Shown here one piece after another: positions 7,812 to 17,545 of a stretch of 64,000 bases of DNA (its first letter is position 1; each line of letters begins with the position of its first letter). Source of the DNA: Nostoc linckia NIES-25 (GTDB lineage: Bacteria > Cyanobacteriota > Cyanobacteriia > Cyanobacteriales > Nostocaceae); contig NZ_AP018222.1 in the NCBI RefSeq assembly GCF_002368035.1, positions 3,264,534-3,328,533 on the forward strand, given 5' to 3'. Under the pieces are notes generated by a model, which did not search any database, was not told the origin of the DNA, and was given only the letters and a program-made list of their open reading frames with translations. The position numbers and the translations under genes are program-made.

Positions 7812-9860
7812 TCATCCCCCTTGGCAATGGTAAAGTTGATACTCGTAGCCGTCTACGTTTGGTAAAGATTCAGTATCAGAGATAATACATGTTTTGACGG
7901 CTTCTGCTGTGGGGGCATGAAAGTTTACTAACCACAGGTCAAAAGGTCGCGGTAGTGTCTTTAAAGTATTTTCTAGAGCAATACTAGAAATATTGGGGTC
8001 TTGGTCTTGATGGGCAAGGAGAAATTGGGTATTTTGAGGTGAATTTCCAAGTTTAATTTCCCTAGCTATTCCCATCATTTCCCCAGTGTGTACATAAGTT
8101 TTATGAGTGGTGGCAATTAATATTGGTGCTGATGATATTTGTTGAATTAATTGTACAAAAAGGTCAGGGCGATAATATTTTTGATAGCCAAGATTGGTTA
8201 TTACTGTAATTGCGCTGACGAATGACATTAACAAAATTAAGATCGCAGCTTTTTTGCCGTTTATTCTCCATTGCCCTATGCTTTTAACAATCAATTCTTT
8301 GTGAATATGCCAACAACCTGCCAAACTTGCTGCTAGTAAAACAATGATACTGGGAAAATAAAAAAAGTGATAGCGAGCGCCTCTCGTTAGGTCAATACCT
8401 AAAATGTACGTAAAGATAAAGAATAAAGCGATCGCACTAATAGCAACTACAGCTAGCACCTGAATCATAATCCGGTTTTCTGGCTGTTGTAGTTGAATTT
8501 TTATCCCACGTACTAAAATTGGTACTGCCCAAATAAAGAAAATCAGCATCACCAGCCCTGAAGGAATCACAACCAATAGTTGTGCAGATTCAACTGGTAA
8601 GAGCGAAATCATTGTAATCAATGTTCCTAAAGCTTGAAAAATTGGGCCGATCCAATCTAATCCGTCACGCGAACCTCGAATCCACTCGGTTAAATTATCG
8701 CGATTTCTATTTTCTAAAAATATTGGTAGCCAAATTAAACTTGCAAAAAAAGTACCGATCGCAACTGCATAGATGCGCTGCCAGCAAGAAGAAAACAAAG
8801 AAAATTTTGTGCTAGTTTGTTTTTGATGCCAAGCCAGAAATATCAAAACTACAGCTTCAGTGCAGAGGGTGAGGCTGAAGAAGTAATGGGTAGCAAAACC
8901 CAAAGCATTAATTTCTACCCAAGCACACGCTACCCACATTGGTAATGGCGTGCGGTTTTGTAAATGACGCGTGGCAATTACTAAGCAAGTAAGGGAAGCA
9001 ATTACCCATAAGGCTGCTAAACTGTAGTGGCGTGCTTCTTGTGATAAAAAAACTGCGTAGGGCGATACTGCCATCATCGCAGCAGCAAAGTTTCCCACCA
9101 ATGACGAACGAAATGCTATTCTACCTAATACGTAAACACAAGGTATGGATATAGCACCGATGAAAGCTGGTAGGGATCGCGCAGCGAATAGCGATACTAA
9201 TCCTCCTTCGTTGGGAAATAATTTCATCCACAGGTAAGCTAATACAAAATACAGCGGTGGATGGTTATCTTGTGTAAGTAAGTTATGAATTACATCACCA
9301 ATACTAGCAGCTGGGTTTGGTTGTAGCGGTTGTAATAAAGTATCAGCTGCGATCGCTCTATTTAAGGGTATTCCTAAAAAATTATTCCCTAAACTAAAAA
9401 CTAAGGTAGAAAATTCATCAGTCCAAGGAGGCTTTGCAGTCAAGTTACCTAGACGTAAGCCGAAACCGATAATGAACCACATCAAGGGATGAAACCAGCT
9501 AGGAAAAATAGGAGCATACCATTTGTGCAAAGACAACTGTTGCAGGATAGATTTTTTACCTCTCGCTGGTAGAATCTTAGCTGCATAAATGGGCAGCAAC
9601 AAGTTGAGAAGGCAGAAGGCAGAGGGCACAGGGCAGAAGGTTTTATTAACAATGAAATTCAAACTCTTCCGAAATTCGAGCGACCAGATTTTTAATTTGG
9701 TCAGGGTTTTAAACCCTTGTTCCCAACTCTTAGAGAGGCGCAAGGGAAGGTCAAGGCAGAGGTTAGGAGTCAGAATTCCCTTCTGCCTTCTGCCTCCCGC
9801 CCTCTGCCTTTCTTCGATAATCTTTTTGCAAAAATAGGATGTCTCCCCAAAAACTTTCAT
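7812..9860 (-). CDS. GT39-like integral-membrane glycosyltransferase (start uncertain)
   Basis: This is a multi-pass membrane protein of the PMT/ArnT type (dolichyl/undecaprenyl-phosphate-sugar-dependent glycosyltransferases). Motifs seen include PPWTDEFSTLVFS (the acidic residue after the first membrane helix), DNHPPLYFVLAYLWM, and SPYAVFLSQEARHYSLAAL, followed by about ten hydrophobic segments and a soluble C-terminal tail. The first 100 or so residues read through repeat DNA at 9611-9810 and give unnatural low-complexity peptide. The native start is probably the ATG at 9482 or a point just upstream, giving about 556 residues. It lies between the nucleotidyltransferase and a GT2-GtrA gene on the same strand, so it probably uses a lipid-linked sugar made by that neighbour. 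The acceptor is unknown. Confidence 0.8.
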   Translation of the reverse strand: MKVFGETSYFCKKIIEERQRAGGRRQKGILTPNLCLDLPLRLSKSWEQGFKTLTKLKIWSLEFRKSLNFIVNKTFCPVPSAFCLLNLLLPIYAAKILPARGKKSILQQLSLHKWYAPIFPSWFHPLMWFIIGFGLRLGNLTAKPPWTDEFSTLVFSLGNNFLGIPLNRAIAADTLLQPLQPNPAASIGDVIHNLLTQDNHPPLYFVLAYLWMKLFPNEGGLVSLFAARSLPAFIGAISIPCVYVLGRIAFRSSLVGNFAAAMMAVSPYAVFLSQEARHYSLAALWVIASLTCLVIATRHLQNRTPLPMWVACAWVEINALGFATHYFFSLTLCTEAVVLIFLAWHQKQTSTKFSLFSSCWQRIYAVAIGTFFASLIWLPIFLENRNRDNLTEWIRGSRDGLDWIGPIFQALGTLITMISLLPVESAQLLVVIPSGLVMLIFFIWAVPILVRGIKIQLQQPENRIMIQVLAVVAISAIALFFIFTYILGIDLTRGARYHFFYFPSIIVLLAASLAGCWHIHKELIVKSIGQWRINGKKAAILILLMSFVSAITVITNLGYQKYYRPDLFVQLIQQISSAPILIATTHKTYVHTGEMMGIAREIKLGNSPQNTQFLLAHQDQDPNISSIALENTLKTLPRPFDLWLVNFHAPTAEAVKTCIISDTESLPNVDGYEYQLYHCQGG
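9611..9810. repeat. Dispersed repeat family E, copy 2, inside the GT39 reading frame
   Basis: GGCAGAAGGCAGAGGG at the left and its inverse CCCTCTGCC/CTTCTGCC at the right bound a block containing AATTTGGTC, TTTAAACCC and TTGTTCCC. This is the inverse of the core of the copy at 7524-7763. The minus frame stays open through it. Confidence 0.75.
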
Positions 9861-9962
9861 ACCCGGCCCTTACACTAATGGATTTGTAAATTTGACGTTT
9901 TAGATTTAGATTCGTTCTAAAATCTAAAAATAAAATACCAAACCTCAAATCCATCGTTGTGA

Positions 9963-11207
9963 TTATTTCACATCAGTGACGCGCCAGCTGAGTTTCATGT
10001 TCACCCAGAAATTCCAAATAGTAGCAACTGCGATCGCAATTAAATTGGCAATATAACGATTAGGAATTAGAAAATTGAAGACTAAATTTAATACCAGTAC
10101 ATTTAATATAAGTCCAGCAAGGCAAATGACGTTAAATTTCAAAAACCGTTTGCCCCGTTGATGCCATTCTTGTTGTCTGGAGCTAACATCGGCAAATGTC
10201 CAAGCATCATTCCAAAAGAAATTATTTAAAATTGCAATTTCACCAGCAATAATTTTGCTGCGTGTCAATGGTAAAGCTAAGGTAGTTGGATCGCTCAGTA
10301 GGAAAAGCAATGCCATATCAACAAATACACCACTCAAGCCAACCAAACCAAAGCGAACGAATCGGCCAACTGGAAAATTAACTTTTCTTTTGAATCTTCC
10401 TATCCTTCCTGTAGAAACGCGCAACCGCACTAGGTGGTGTATGTAGTCTACATATTGTTTCCAGGTAACTTTACTTTCACCCTCTTTGCGTTCGGCAAAT
10501 ACATACCCAACTTCGGCAACTTGGTTTACTTTTCCGCGGCCGATTACCTCTAGAAGAATTTTGTATCCTACTGGATTGAGTATTGCATTGGCGATCGCAC
10601 TCCGGCGCACCATAAAATAACCACTCATGGGGTCGGAAACTCTTCCCAATACACCCGGTAAGATAATCAAGCCTAACAATTGAGCGCCACGGGACAAGAA
10701 ACGTCTGGCTACACTCCAACTGCTGACACCGCCTCCTTCTACATGGCGGCTAGCTACTGCCAAATCTGCTCCCTGCTCGACACTACGCAGCAGTTCCATC
10801 AGCACCTCTGGTGGATGCTGCAAATCTCCGTCAATTACTCCTAATACACTTCCTGTGGCTGCTTGCCAACCGCGAATCACTGCTGAAGACAGACCCCGTT
10901 CGTTTTGACGCCGCATTACCCGCAACTGCGGATATTCTGTTGTCAAGGATTGTGCGATTTCCCAAGTCCTGTCTGGGCTATTATCGTCTACAACAATTAA
11001 CTCGTACTTGCCTGGAATTGATTCATCTAGTATCTCACTCAGTATACTGACTATCCGCTTGATGTTATCGCGCTCTTTATAAGTAGGAATTACTAGCGAA
11101 AGATGGATCGATTCGCTACTGATATTCAGCTCCTTAGGAGGTAATTCTGAAATCTTAAGTCGACCAGTTGGAACTGTTAATAGTGAATTGGATGAGTTTG
11201 TTTTCAT
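9963..11207 (-). CDS. GT2 polyprenyl-phosphate glycosyltransferase fused to a GtrA-like membrane domain
   Basis: Of 414 residues, about 30-260 are a dolichol-phosphate-mannose-synthase-like GT-A domain: SLVIPTYKERDNI, VVDDNSPDRTWEIA, GVIDGDLQHPPE (the DxD-type metal site) and SDPMSGYFMVRRS. Residues about 280-410 are a GtrA-like region with four hydrophobic helices (FGLVGLSGVFVDMALLFLL, then FFWNDAWTFAD). The enzyme would load a sugar from a nucleotide onto a polyprenyl phosphate at the inner membrane, and the GtrA domain may help present it across. The adjacent GT39-like protein is a natural user of that product. The start ATG is followed by a polar, non-signal N-terminus. Confidence 0.9.
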   Translation of the reverse strand: MKTNSSNSLLTVPTGRLKISELPPKELNISSESIHLSLVIPTYKERDNIKRIVSILSEILDESIPGKYELIVVDDNSPDRTWEIAQSLTTEYPQLRVMRRQNERGLSSAVIRGWQAATGSVLGVIDGDLQHPPEVLMELLRSVEQGADLAVASRHVEGGGVSSWSVARRFLSRGAQLLGLIILPGVLGRVSDPMSGYFMVRRSAIANAILNPVGYKILLEVIGRGKVNQVAEVGYVFAERKEGESKVTWKQYVDYIHHLVRLRVSTGRIGRFKRKVNFPVGRFVRFGLVGLSGVFVDMALLFLLSDPTTLALPLTRSKIIAGEIAILNNFFWNDAWTFADVSSRQQEWHQRGKRFLKFNVICLAGLILNVLVLNLVFNFLIPNRYIANLIAIAVATIWNFWVNMKLSWRVTDVK

Positions 11208-13144
11208 GTTTCAAATTACATAACGATGTTGTGATTAATAGAATCGAACATCTGCTAGCTTTGCCGAGCCAATGGACTTTGTTTAACTTGTCGTAATTAC
11301 TTTTGTTACAGGTTGCTATTTTGAAAGTTTAGTAATTACCGCACATGATTTTCCAGTATTTTTACTAAATTCATCTAAATTTTATATTTTGCTGGCTATT
11401 GCTGTGGTAATCTTTATTTACTTTCAAGGTATGATTTCTATCAGTACAAACACAGTCTACGATTAACTTAACTTAGTCAAACAATTTTTGATTTTAGATT
11501 TCGCCAAAAGTTGAGTTGCTGCTACTCAACGCCTTATATTTTCAAGTAACTGCTCTGGAGGTAAGGTTGCTAGCAAACTTAACTTTTCTAAGCGTAACCA
11601 CAGAATCATTATTCAATCAAATATCATTTTCTTATCTTATGATTACATATTTATATATAAGTAAATTTAATAACTTCATGGATTGGCTGAGCGACACACA
11701 CTTGTTTATGCTGTAGTGGTTTAGAGGCCAGATTTTAAGCCTTAACCCTGGAAATGTTGGCAAAGTTCAGTTAAGAAAATCCTAAGCATTTTATTAGTTA
11801 GTAATCCAAACATAGTAATTATATTTAATTTCTGAAAATTTGCAATGTTCAAGCCCGCAAATTATTTAATAATTTTGGCATATAATGTACTTACCAATAA
11901 TTTAAAAGTGGTCGATCACCATATTATATCTATTCTTAATATCCTTTAGCCACAAAAAAATCTCTGGAGAAAAATCAATTCTTTTTTGATAAGTATCGAG
12001 CAAGTATAAATAAAGTTTAGATAAATAAATCTCAACTAGCAAAGGCAGCATGAGTAGTATTTACTCTAGCGGTAATTTAATGGTGCAAACTGTCATCAAA
12101 TATGTTAATTGCTGTTACTTGAAACACTAAATATTTGTGTTTTCATGACAAATAATCTCCAAATATTCAACTAATACGAAGTCAATTGTTATAGAGCAAG
12201 AGCGCTTTGACCAGACAAGTCAAGCTGATAACTGGAACAATTTTATTTTTAATTGATAAACACTTTCGATCTCAGAGGCTATTTATAAAGTAAAAATAAA
12301 ATTATTGTAGGGGAACCAGTGCGCCCATTGGTGTCAACTTAACGTGAAACCCTGATAGAAAGGTGATGAGCGAGTTCTACTCATTTACCATCAAGATCCG
12401 CGTTACCCCACCCCGGCTTTGCTGACGCAAAACCTCCCCTCCCCGATGCCTTGGGGAGGGGTTGGGGGTGGGGTAAAACGATTGAGAGGCAAGAGTTTGA
12501 GCTTAAGTTGACACCAATGCAGTGTGCCCTTGCGGTTAAGAGACTTGTTCGCGAAGCGTCTCGTAGAGAAGAGAAGCAACTGGCGTTGTATTAGGCGCGT
12601 ATTTTGAGATTACTTGTCACGAAAAATATGATACGAGCGCCTAACGCACCGTCTTATATAGCGGTGCGTTAGGCTAAAGCCGTAACACACCCTACTTAAG
12701 ATTTACTTTATAAATGATCTTTCAATACTTGTTGGTTAAGGGGAAAAAGTAAAAGAAAAAACCTTTAACCTTTACCCTTTAACCTTTTCCCCAAACCCAA
12801 TTACGAGTTAAAAATGCACAAAGTGAGCAGTATTGCTTTCGATCTAGTAATAGCTATTTTTAAACTTTGCTAAAAGCTATTAATATCGAGATTTTTTGAC
12901 TTTTGCAATAATCAATTAAAGTTTAGTAATATATCGAAAATCAAAATTTATAAAAATTAATAAAAACAAAAAAACAAGTATACTAAGGAGTATATATAGT
13001 ATTGTAAATCTGTCAAAAGTAACACAATAAAATCCCCCATTGGGGCATTGCAAACAGGAGAAAAATTTTGTTTGTTATTAATTTATATGCTGTTACTTTA
13101 TTACTTCTTTTGAGTAAGTGAAGATCTAAAATACAGGGTAAGTT
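11208..13144. other. Gene-poor 1.9-kb interval before the cbi operon
   Basis: No supportable gene is seen. It is very AT-rich. It contains the family A element at 12326-12519, a GTTCGCGAAGCGTCTCG-type repeat at about 12547-12575 and a short hairpin (CCCC-ATT-GGGG) near 13034. The palindromic stretch AGTATACTAAGGAGTATAT near 12979 could be an operator for the cbi genes, but nothing identifies the regulator. No cobalamin riboswitch consensus was found before cbiM. Confidence 0.6.
12326..12519. repeat. MITE-like element, family A copy 1 (194 bp)
   Basis: It has a perfect 17-bp terminal inverted repeat: CATTGGTGTCAACTTAA at the left and TTAAGTTGACACCAATG at the right. The interior contains TACCCCACCCC and GGGGTGGGGTAAAA arms. 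The element is closely matched at 60220-60412, including the tract GATGAGCGAGTTCTACTCA. No reading frame is seen. Confidence 0.92.
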
Positions 13145-14068
13145 ATGCATATTCCCGATGGATTTGTTTCTGTGCCAGTAGCAGGGGCTACTAGTTTAGC
13201 GAGTGTGGCAGCACTTTTTGTAGCCTTAAGGCGATCGCAAGAGGCTTTTGGTGTGCGTCGCGCTCCTTTGCTAGGGCTAACCACTGCCTTTATTTTCGCT
13301 GCCCAGATGATTAATTTCCCTGTAGCAGGAGGTACTAGCGGTCACCTATTGGGGGGAACTTTAGCAGCAATCGTTTTAGGCAGCCCTTGGGCAGGAATGC
13401 TGTCTATCGCCACAGTTTTAATTATTCAAGCCGTGCTGTTTGCTGATGGTGGAATTACAGCATTGGGCGCAAATATTTTGAACATGGCAGTAATTGGTGT
13501 TTGGGTAGGCTGGATTTTGACCCAAACCTTGCAACGGCTCTTTGGAGGGTCTAAAAGGCGTTTACCATTAGCTGCGGGCATTGGGGCTGGTGTCAGTGTA
13601 GTAGTAGCTGCTGTAGCAGCAGCCATTGAGTTAGCCCTGTCTGGAACTGCACCTGTAGCTATAGTTTTACCAGCTATGACTGGCGTACATATTTTAATTG
13701 GCGTTGGTGAAGGGCTAATTACCGGTGGTGTACTCACTTACTTAGCAACAGCTAGACCAGATTTATTACCAGGAGAACAGCACGAATTTCGCGGATGGTC
13801 GATACCCATTGTCAGCATTTTTTTAATTGCAGGAGTATTATCGCTGTTTGCTTCAGCATGGCCCGATGGTTTAGAAAAAGTTGCCGAAAACTTAGGTTTT
13901 ATCGACTTAGGCAGCAAAGTACGCATAATTGTACCAACTCCCCTAGCTGACTATGGAATTGAGGGTTTGGGAGCAATTGGCACTAGTATCGCTGGACTTG
14001 TGGGGGCTGCGGTTTGCTTTGCTGTTGCCTTTGGCATTGCCAAGATAGTGAAACCGAACAATGCTTAA
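13145..14068 (+). CDS. cbiM: CbiM/NikM-type substrate-binding component of a cobalt/nickel ECF transporter, with C-terminal PDGLE domain
   Basis: This 307-residue membrane protein starts MHIPDGF, the N-terminal metal-binding motif in which the free amino group and His2 coordinate Co or Ni. Residues about 10-205 have six or more hydrophobic helices typical of CbiM (AAQMINFPVAGGTSGHLLGG, then GITALGANILNMA). Residues about 225-305 carry SAWPDGLEKVAENLGF, the PDGLE domain that replaces the separate CbiN/NikN subunit. The stop overlaps the start of cbiQ by 8 bp, indicating translational coupling. The protein cannot be assigned to cobalt or nickel from sequence alone. The absence of a B12 riboswitch upstream leaves nickel open. 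Confidence 0.93.
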   Translation: MHIPDGFVSVPVAGATSLASVAALFVALRRSQEAFGVRRAPLLGLTTAFIFAAQMINFPVAGGTSGHLLGGTLAAIVLGSPWAGMLSIATVLIIQAVLFADGGITALGANILNMAVIGVWVGWILTQTLQRLFGGSKRRLPLAAGIGAGVSVVVAAVAAAIELALSGTAPVAIVLPAMTGVHILIGVGEGLITGGVLTYLATARPDLLPGEQHEFRGWSIPIVSIFLIAGVLSLFASAWPDGLEKVAENLGFIDLGSKVRIIVPTPLADYGIEGLGAIGTSIAGLVGAAVCFAVAFGIAKIVKPNNA

Positions 14069-14714
14069 ACTTTCTTTGCCGCTACGTTTGCAACTGTCCC
14101 TAGCGATTGTGGTGGGGGCAGCTTTATTAAAGCATCATGCTTGGTATAGTCTGGCTGTGTATGGCGCGATCGCACTTTTGTGGGCTTGGTTGTTGCGCGT
14201 ACCAATTCGCCGATTAGGAGGATTACTCGGTACAGAATTGATTTTTTTGTCATTGCTGGCATTACCCTTGGGATGGGAAAAAGCTAGTTTTTTGCTAGTT
14301 CGTTCCCTGGTTTGTTTGATTGCCATGAATAGTTTTTTGTTAACCTTACCGCCTCACAGTTTCGGCATTGCTCTCAAAAGCTTACCCGTACCAGCACCAA
14401 TCAAAGAAAACTTGCTGCTAGCTGGGCAATATATGGAGATTTTGCTCTCAGAAGTCACGCGTATGCAACGTAGCGCTCAATTACGAGGTCTAACTGGAAC
14501 TGCGGCATGGCTGCGCTATGCCAGTGCTGCCATGATTGGAGCCTTGTATCTCCGCAGTTTAGAAAGAGCAGAAAGAGTTTACGCAGCAATGGTAACTCGC
14601 GGTTACAACGGACAATTGCCCATCGATTCCAATCTCAGACCAAAAGAACGCTTTGCCCTCTTATTAGCTTGGGCGATCGCTGCCACAGTTACTCTAACTT
14701 CCTACAAAATTTAA
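14061..14714 (+). CDS. cbiQ: CbiQ-type transmembrane (T) component of the ECF transporter
   Basis: This 217-residue protein has about five hydrophobic helices. It has the ECF T-component coupling motif near residues 133-150 (EVTRMQRSAQLRGL) and a second Arg-rich segment around 165-180 (ERAERVYAAMVTRGYNG), which contact the ATPase. It links CbiM to the CbiO ATPase. It overlaps cbiM by 8 bp and precedes cbiO by 66 bp, a gap that contains a short palindromic repeat. Confidence 0.92.
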   Translation: MLKLSLPLRLQLSLAIVVGAALLKHHAWYSLAVYGAIALLWAWLLRVPIRRLGGLLGTELIFLSLLALPLGWEKASFLLVRSLVCLIAMNSFLLTLPPHSFGIALKSLPVPAPIKENLLLAGQYMEILLSEVTRMQRSAQLRGLTGTAAWLRYASAAMIGALYLRSLERAERVYAAMVTRGYNGQLPIDSNLRPKERFALLLAWAIAATVTLTSYKI

Positions 14715-14726
14715 CCCCCTCTCCGC

Positions 14727-14746
14727 AGACGCGATCAATCGCGTCT
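14727..14746. repeat. Short palindromic repeat, family D copy 1
   Basis: Arms AGACGCGAT and ATCGCGTCT flank a short centre. Related copies lie at about 41919-41940 (after the phosphohexomutase) and 47549-47570 (between the DUF5331 gene and chlN). All three sit in short gaps within or just after genes. Confidence 0.75.
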
Positions 14747-14780
14747 CTACCCACTCCCCATTCTCTTACATAGGTACATT

Positions 14781-15545
14781 TTGAAATCCTTAACTTCCAA
14801 CCCCCAACCATCAACGAATAAACCCCACGCTGCTGTAGTCGAGGTTGAGAATCTGGTGTATGCATATTCTCGCCAAGAACCAGTATTGCAAGGAATTTCT
14901 TTTAGTTTGAACAGAGGCGATCGCGTGGCGTTGATGGGTGCCACCGGTTCTGGAAAAAGTACCTTACTGGAGAACCTAATCGGCTTAAAAGAACCGCAAT
15001 CCGGGGAAATTAGGATTAATGGCATTCCCGTACAACTGAAAACTTTACCCCAAATACGTCGTCAAATCGGTTTTAGCTTCCAAGATGCCAACGACCAACT
15101 ATTTATGCCCACCATCTTAGAAGATGTCACCTTCGGGCCGCGCAACTATGGTATGTCAGCAGCAGAAGCTAGCGATCGAGCGCGTCAGTTATTAGCAGAT
15201 TTTGGTCTAGAAGCCTACGCGAATCGCTCTGCACACGAACTCTCCGGCGGACAAAGACGCCTCGCCGCCCTCGCCGCAATTTTAGCCCTAGAACCGACAA
15301 TTCTAATTTTGGATGAGCCAACTAATGGTCTCGATCCGGCATGGCGGCGGCATTTGGCACAAGTATTGTTCAAGTTACCCGTGGAAGTGATATTAATTGC
15401 CTCTCACGATCTGCATTGGTTGGGTAGAGTTACTCAACGTGCCTTAGTGCTATCTGGTGGTCGCATTCAAATAGACAGCGATATTCAACCACTTTTGCAA
15501 GAAGGCACTACTTTAGATCGGTTGGGTTTGCCGGTAGATTGGTAA
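14781..15545 (+). CDS. cbiO: CbiO-type ATPase of the ECF transporter
   Basis: This 254-residue ABC ATPase has Walker A GATGSGKST, Q-loop SFQDANDQLF, signature ELSGGQRRLA, Walker B ILILDEPTN and switch His in ASHDLHW. The open frame begins with a TTG at 14781. No ATG occurs before the conserved core (ENLVYAYSRQEPVLQG), so the TTG start or another non-ATG start is likely. It energises uptake of cobalt or nickel with CbiM and CbiQ. Confidence 0.93.
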   Translation: MKSLTSNPQPSTNKPHAAVVEVENLVYAYSRQEPVLQGISFSLNRGDRVALMGATGSGKSTLLENLIGLKEPQSGEIRINGIPVQLKTLPQIRRQIGFSFQDANDQLFMPTILEDVTFGPRNYGMSAAEASDRARQLLADFGLEAYANRSAHELSGGQRRLAALAAILALEPTILILDEPTNGLDPAWRRHLAQVLFKLPVEVILIASHDLHWLGRVTQRALVLSGGRIQIDSDIQPLLQEGTTLDRLGLPVDW

Positions 15546-15572
15546 AAATTGACATCCTCTCAACGCTAATTG

Positions 15573-16444
15573 TTATGCAATATAGTTAAGGATTCCAAAC
15601 TTTACAATTGGAATGTTTTCTGCTGTAAAAACTCTTGACGCTGAAATTACTGTCCCTGTGAGATCGTCTTTATAGACATTTTGCAACACTGCTTGTCCCT
15701 CAGCGTTGAGATTTAATTTTGAAGCAATCCCCAGGGCTTGATCTGTTTTGCAGTGGGAGAAGTTTGAATTTGCAGTTTTTGAGGACTAGATGCCACGGTA
15801 GGAAGCAGACGTAGATTAAATTCAAAGTTACTGATTCCATTCACATCACTGCTAGGGCTGCTATTTATACTAATCCCATTAATCGGTAACAGTCCATAAA
15901 TAATATTCGATGATGATGCCTGTATGCCAGAAGGCAAAGTACCTGACGCGGACTTGAAACTAGGATAGTAGGTTTGATTGAGAAGATCGTAATCGTAAAT
16001 AACAAATGAAAATGCCACTATCTGGCTCTTATTGCTCGACTGAAGCAGCGATCTCAAAAGTAGTGCATTCAACGGCGAAACGCGTCCTTTAAAAGTGATA
16101 TCACCAGTTGGCAAGGTATTCCATTCAACATTACTAAGCACTGCTACAACGCTCGTATTCAAAATCGAGCTTTGAATCGAAATGCCTGGCAAAGTTGTAG
16201 TAAAATCCGATGGCTGCTGCGCCACGATTGTATCTGGTGGTACACTTACGTTACCAATACTTAGTATTTTAATATATCCGAAAGGTTGACGTGCAGTTGC
16301 TTGGAAGTTGTAACCTTGCTGTACACTTAAAGATTTGTTGATGCCCACGGCGATGGCAGGTCGAGTGTTAATCATTAAAACAGGGGTTGCTAGACTAACA
16401 GAACAAGCTAAACAGCCTAACAATAAAGCTTTGCTAAACGACAT
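15573..16444 (-). pseudogene. Exported protein gene with a -1 frameshift near its 3' end
   Basis: From the ATG at 16444 (GGAGAG just upstream; the TTG at 16456 is less likely) a signal peptide with an AIA-V site is followed by about 210 residues of Ser/Asn-rich extracytoplasmic protein of unknown family. The frame stops at 15713 after SPTAKQIKPWGLLQN. In another frame, codons from CAA at 15740 run open for more than 50 residues (QALGIASKLNLNAEGQAVLQ onward) to TAA at 15573. Adding one base to the AAAA run (15746-15749) joins the two as SPTAKTDQALGIAS. The downstream segment reads as ordinary protein, so this is either a recent frameshift, a sequencing error, or slippage on the A run. Confidence 0.7.
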
Positions 16445-17545
16445 TTGTCTCTCCAAACATTAAATCGATAGGTGGATTTGAGAGTTTATTAGTGCGTACT
16501 CTCACAGAATTTATAATTGCATAACTCAGCTTAAGACTTGACACAAGATAAGCTTCAAGTTAAAGCGAAATTTATCAACTTAAGAGACACGATTTCAACT
16601 TAAGGCAGGATTTTTCAACTTAAGCTCTAAAAGTTTCAACTTAAGCGTTGGCAATACTCAACACCAATTTGCTGAAGCTGTTTCCTGAGCGGCTTTTTGG
16701 CGATTATTAGTTATTTTGAGAATCCGCCCCAATAGCTCTCCATTGAATGCCGAATAATTGACTAAATTTTTGTTAAGTTATACGATTTATTAATTTTGAT
16801 TAAATAAAAATCTTGTATGAGTAATACACAGCAAAGTATTTTCTGATGAAGCTGGAAAATTTCAACAAAACTCTGTACCAGCAAGAAATTGAATAGCATT
16901 GGCTGTGGTAGCTACAAAAACCACGAATATTAAATAGGGCATTTTTTCCAAAAATCATACAATTTCGATTTATCAAAAAGAAGTTAGCGCTCCCTTTGGT
17001 GCTGATTAATCCTTGAATATTAGAGGGCATTGCATCAGTTACTATTGTAAATATATTAAGTAGAAGGACTAAATTAAACCTAACTCGATCTCACCGGGTT
17101 TCGACTGCGCTCAACCCTCAAGGAATAAGCTTACCGAGCATTGAGCGTTCGCGTAGCGTCTCCCTTTGGGAGAAGTCGAAATGCGTCTTCTAAATAATTG
17201 TGTCCACCTACTTAGTTATGTTGGAATCGTTTTGAAAAAATGCTTCTCCTCAATGAGGAATACTAAACTGCTAAAGCTATGCAATAAATTCGTATTACTA
17301 ACTGTTGTGCAGCCTTCAATTAAAGAACGTCAACCATTTTATCTATAAGCTGTGTTACTAATGTAATTACACCTGAAGCACTCATCCTGCCTCACTTTCC
17401 TATCAAAAATCGTGTGTCTCTCGCAAGTACTGATCTCAGGAAACCTTATTTGTTAAATTCTCTCCTCATCCCCCTAACCTGAGTTACTATATTTATTCGT
17501 AATATTGGATACTATATTCTCGGTTTTATTACTCTTGGGGTGTTA
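16445..17545. other. Intergenic region with phased CTTAAG repeats
   Basis: About 1.1 kb lies between divergent genes. It contains the phased repeat at 16575-16645 and, near 17095-17175, a GC-rich repeat block (GTTTCGACTGCGCTCAA ... GAGCGTTCGCGTAGCGTCTC). Open frames here are short and show no family features. Confidence 0.6.
16575..16645. promoter_or_regulatory. Four direct repeats of TCAACTTAAG at 20-21 bp spacing
   Basis: TCAACTTAAG occurs at 16575, 16595, 16615 and 16636. Each core holds the palindrome CTTAAG, and the intervening bases differ. The period is about two DNA helical turns, so a protein dimer bound at each site would lie on one face. A looser match (CAGCTTAAG) lies near 16527. 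The array is about 130-200 bp upstream of the exported-protein gene at 15573-16444. An operator array is inferred, and no binding protein is known. Confidence 0.5.

Noticed and set aside
7332..7833. Overlapping open frames on both strands in the gap before the GT39 gene
   Set aside because: They read repeat and purine-rich tracts, overlap each other, and have no protein-like composition.
12960..13144. Possible cobalamin or nickel riboswitch before cbiM
   Set aside because: The B12-box and NiCo consensus are not present; only short hairpins were seen.
17166..17348. 60-codon plus-strand frame
   Set aside because: It begins in a repeat block and lacks a ribosome site and recognisable features.
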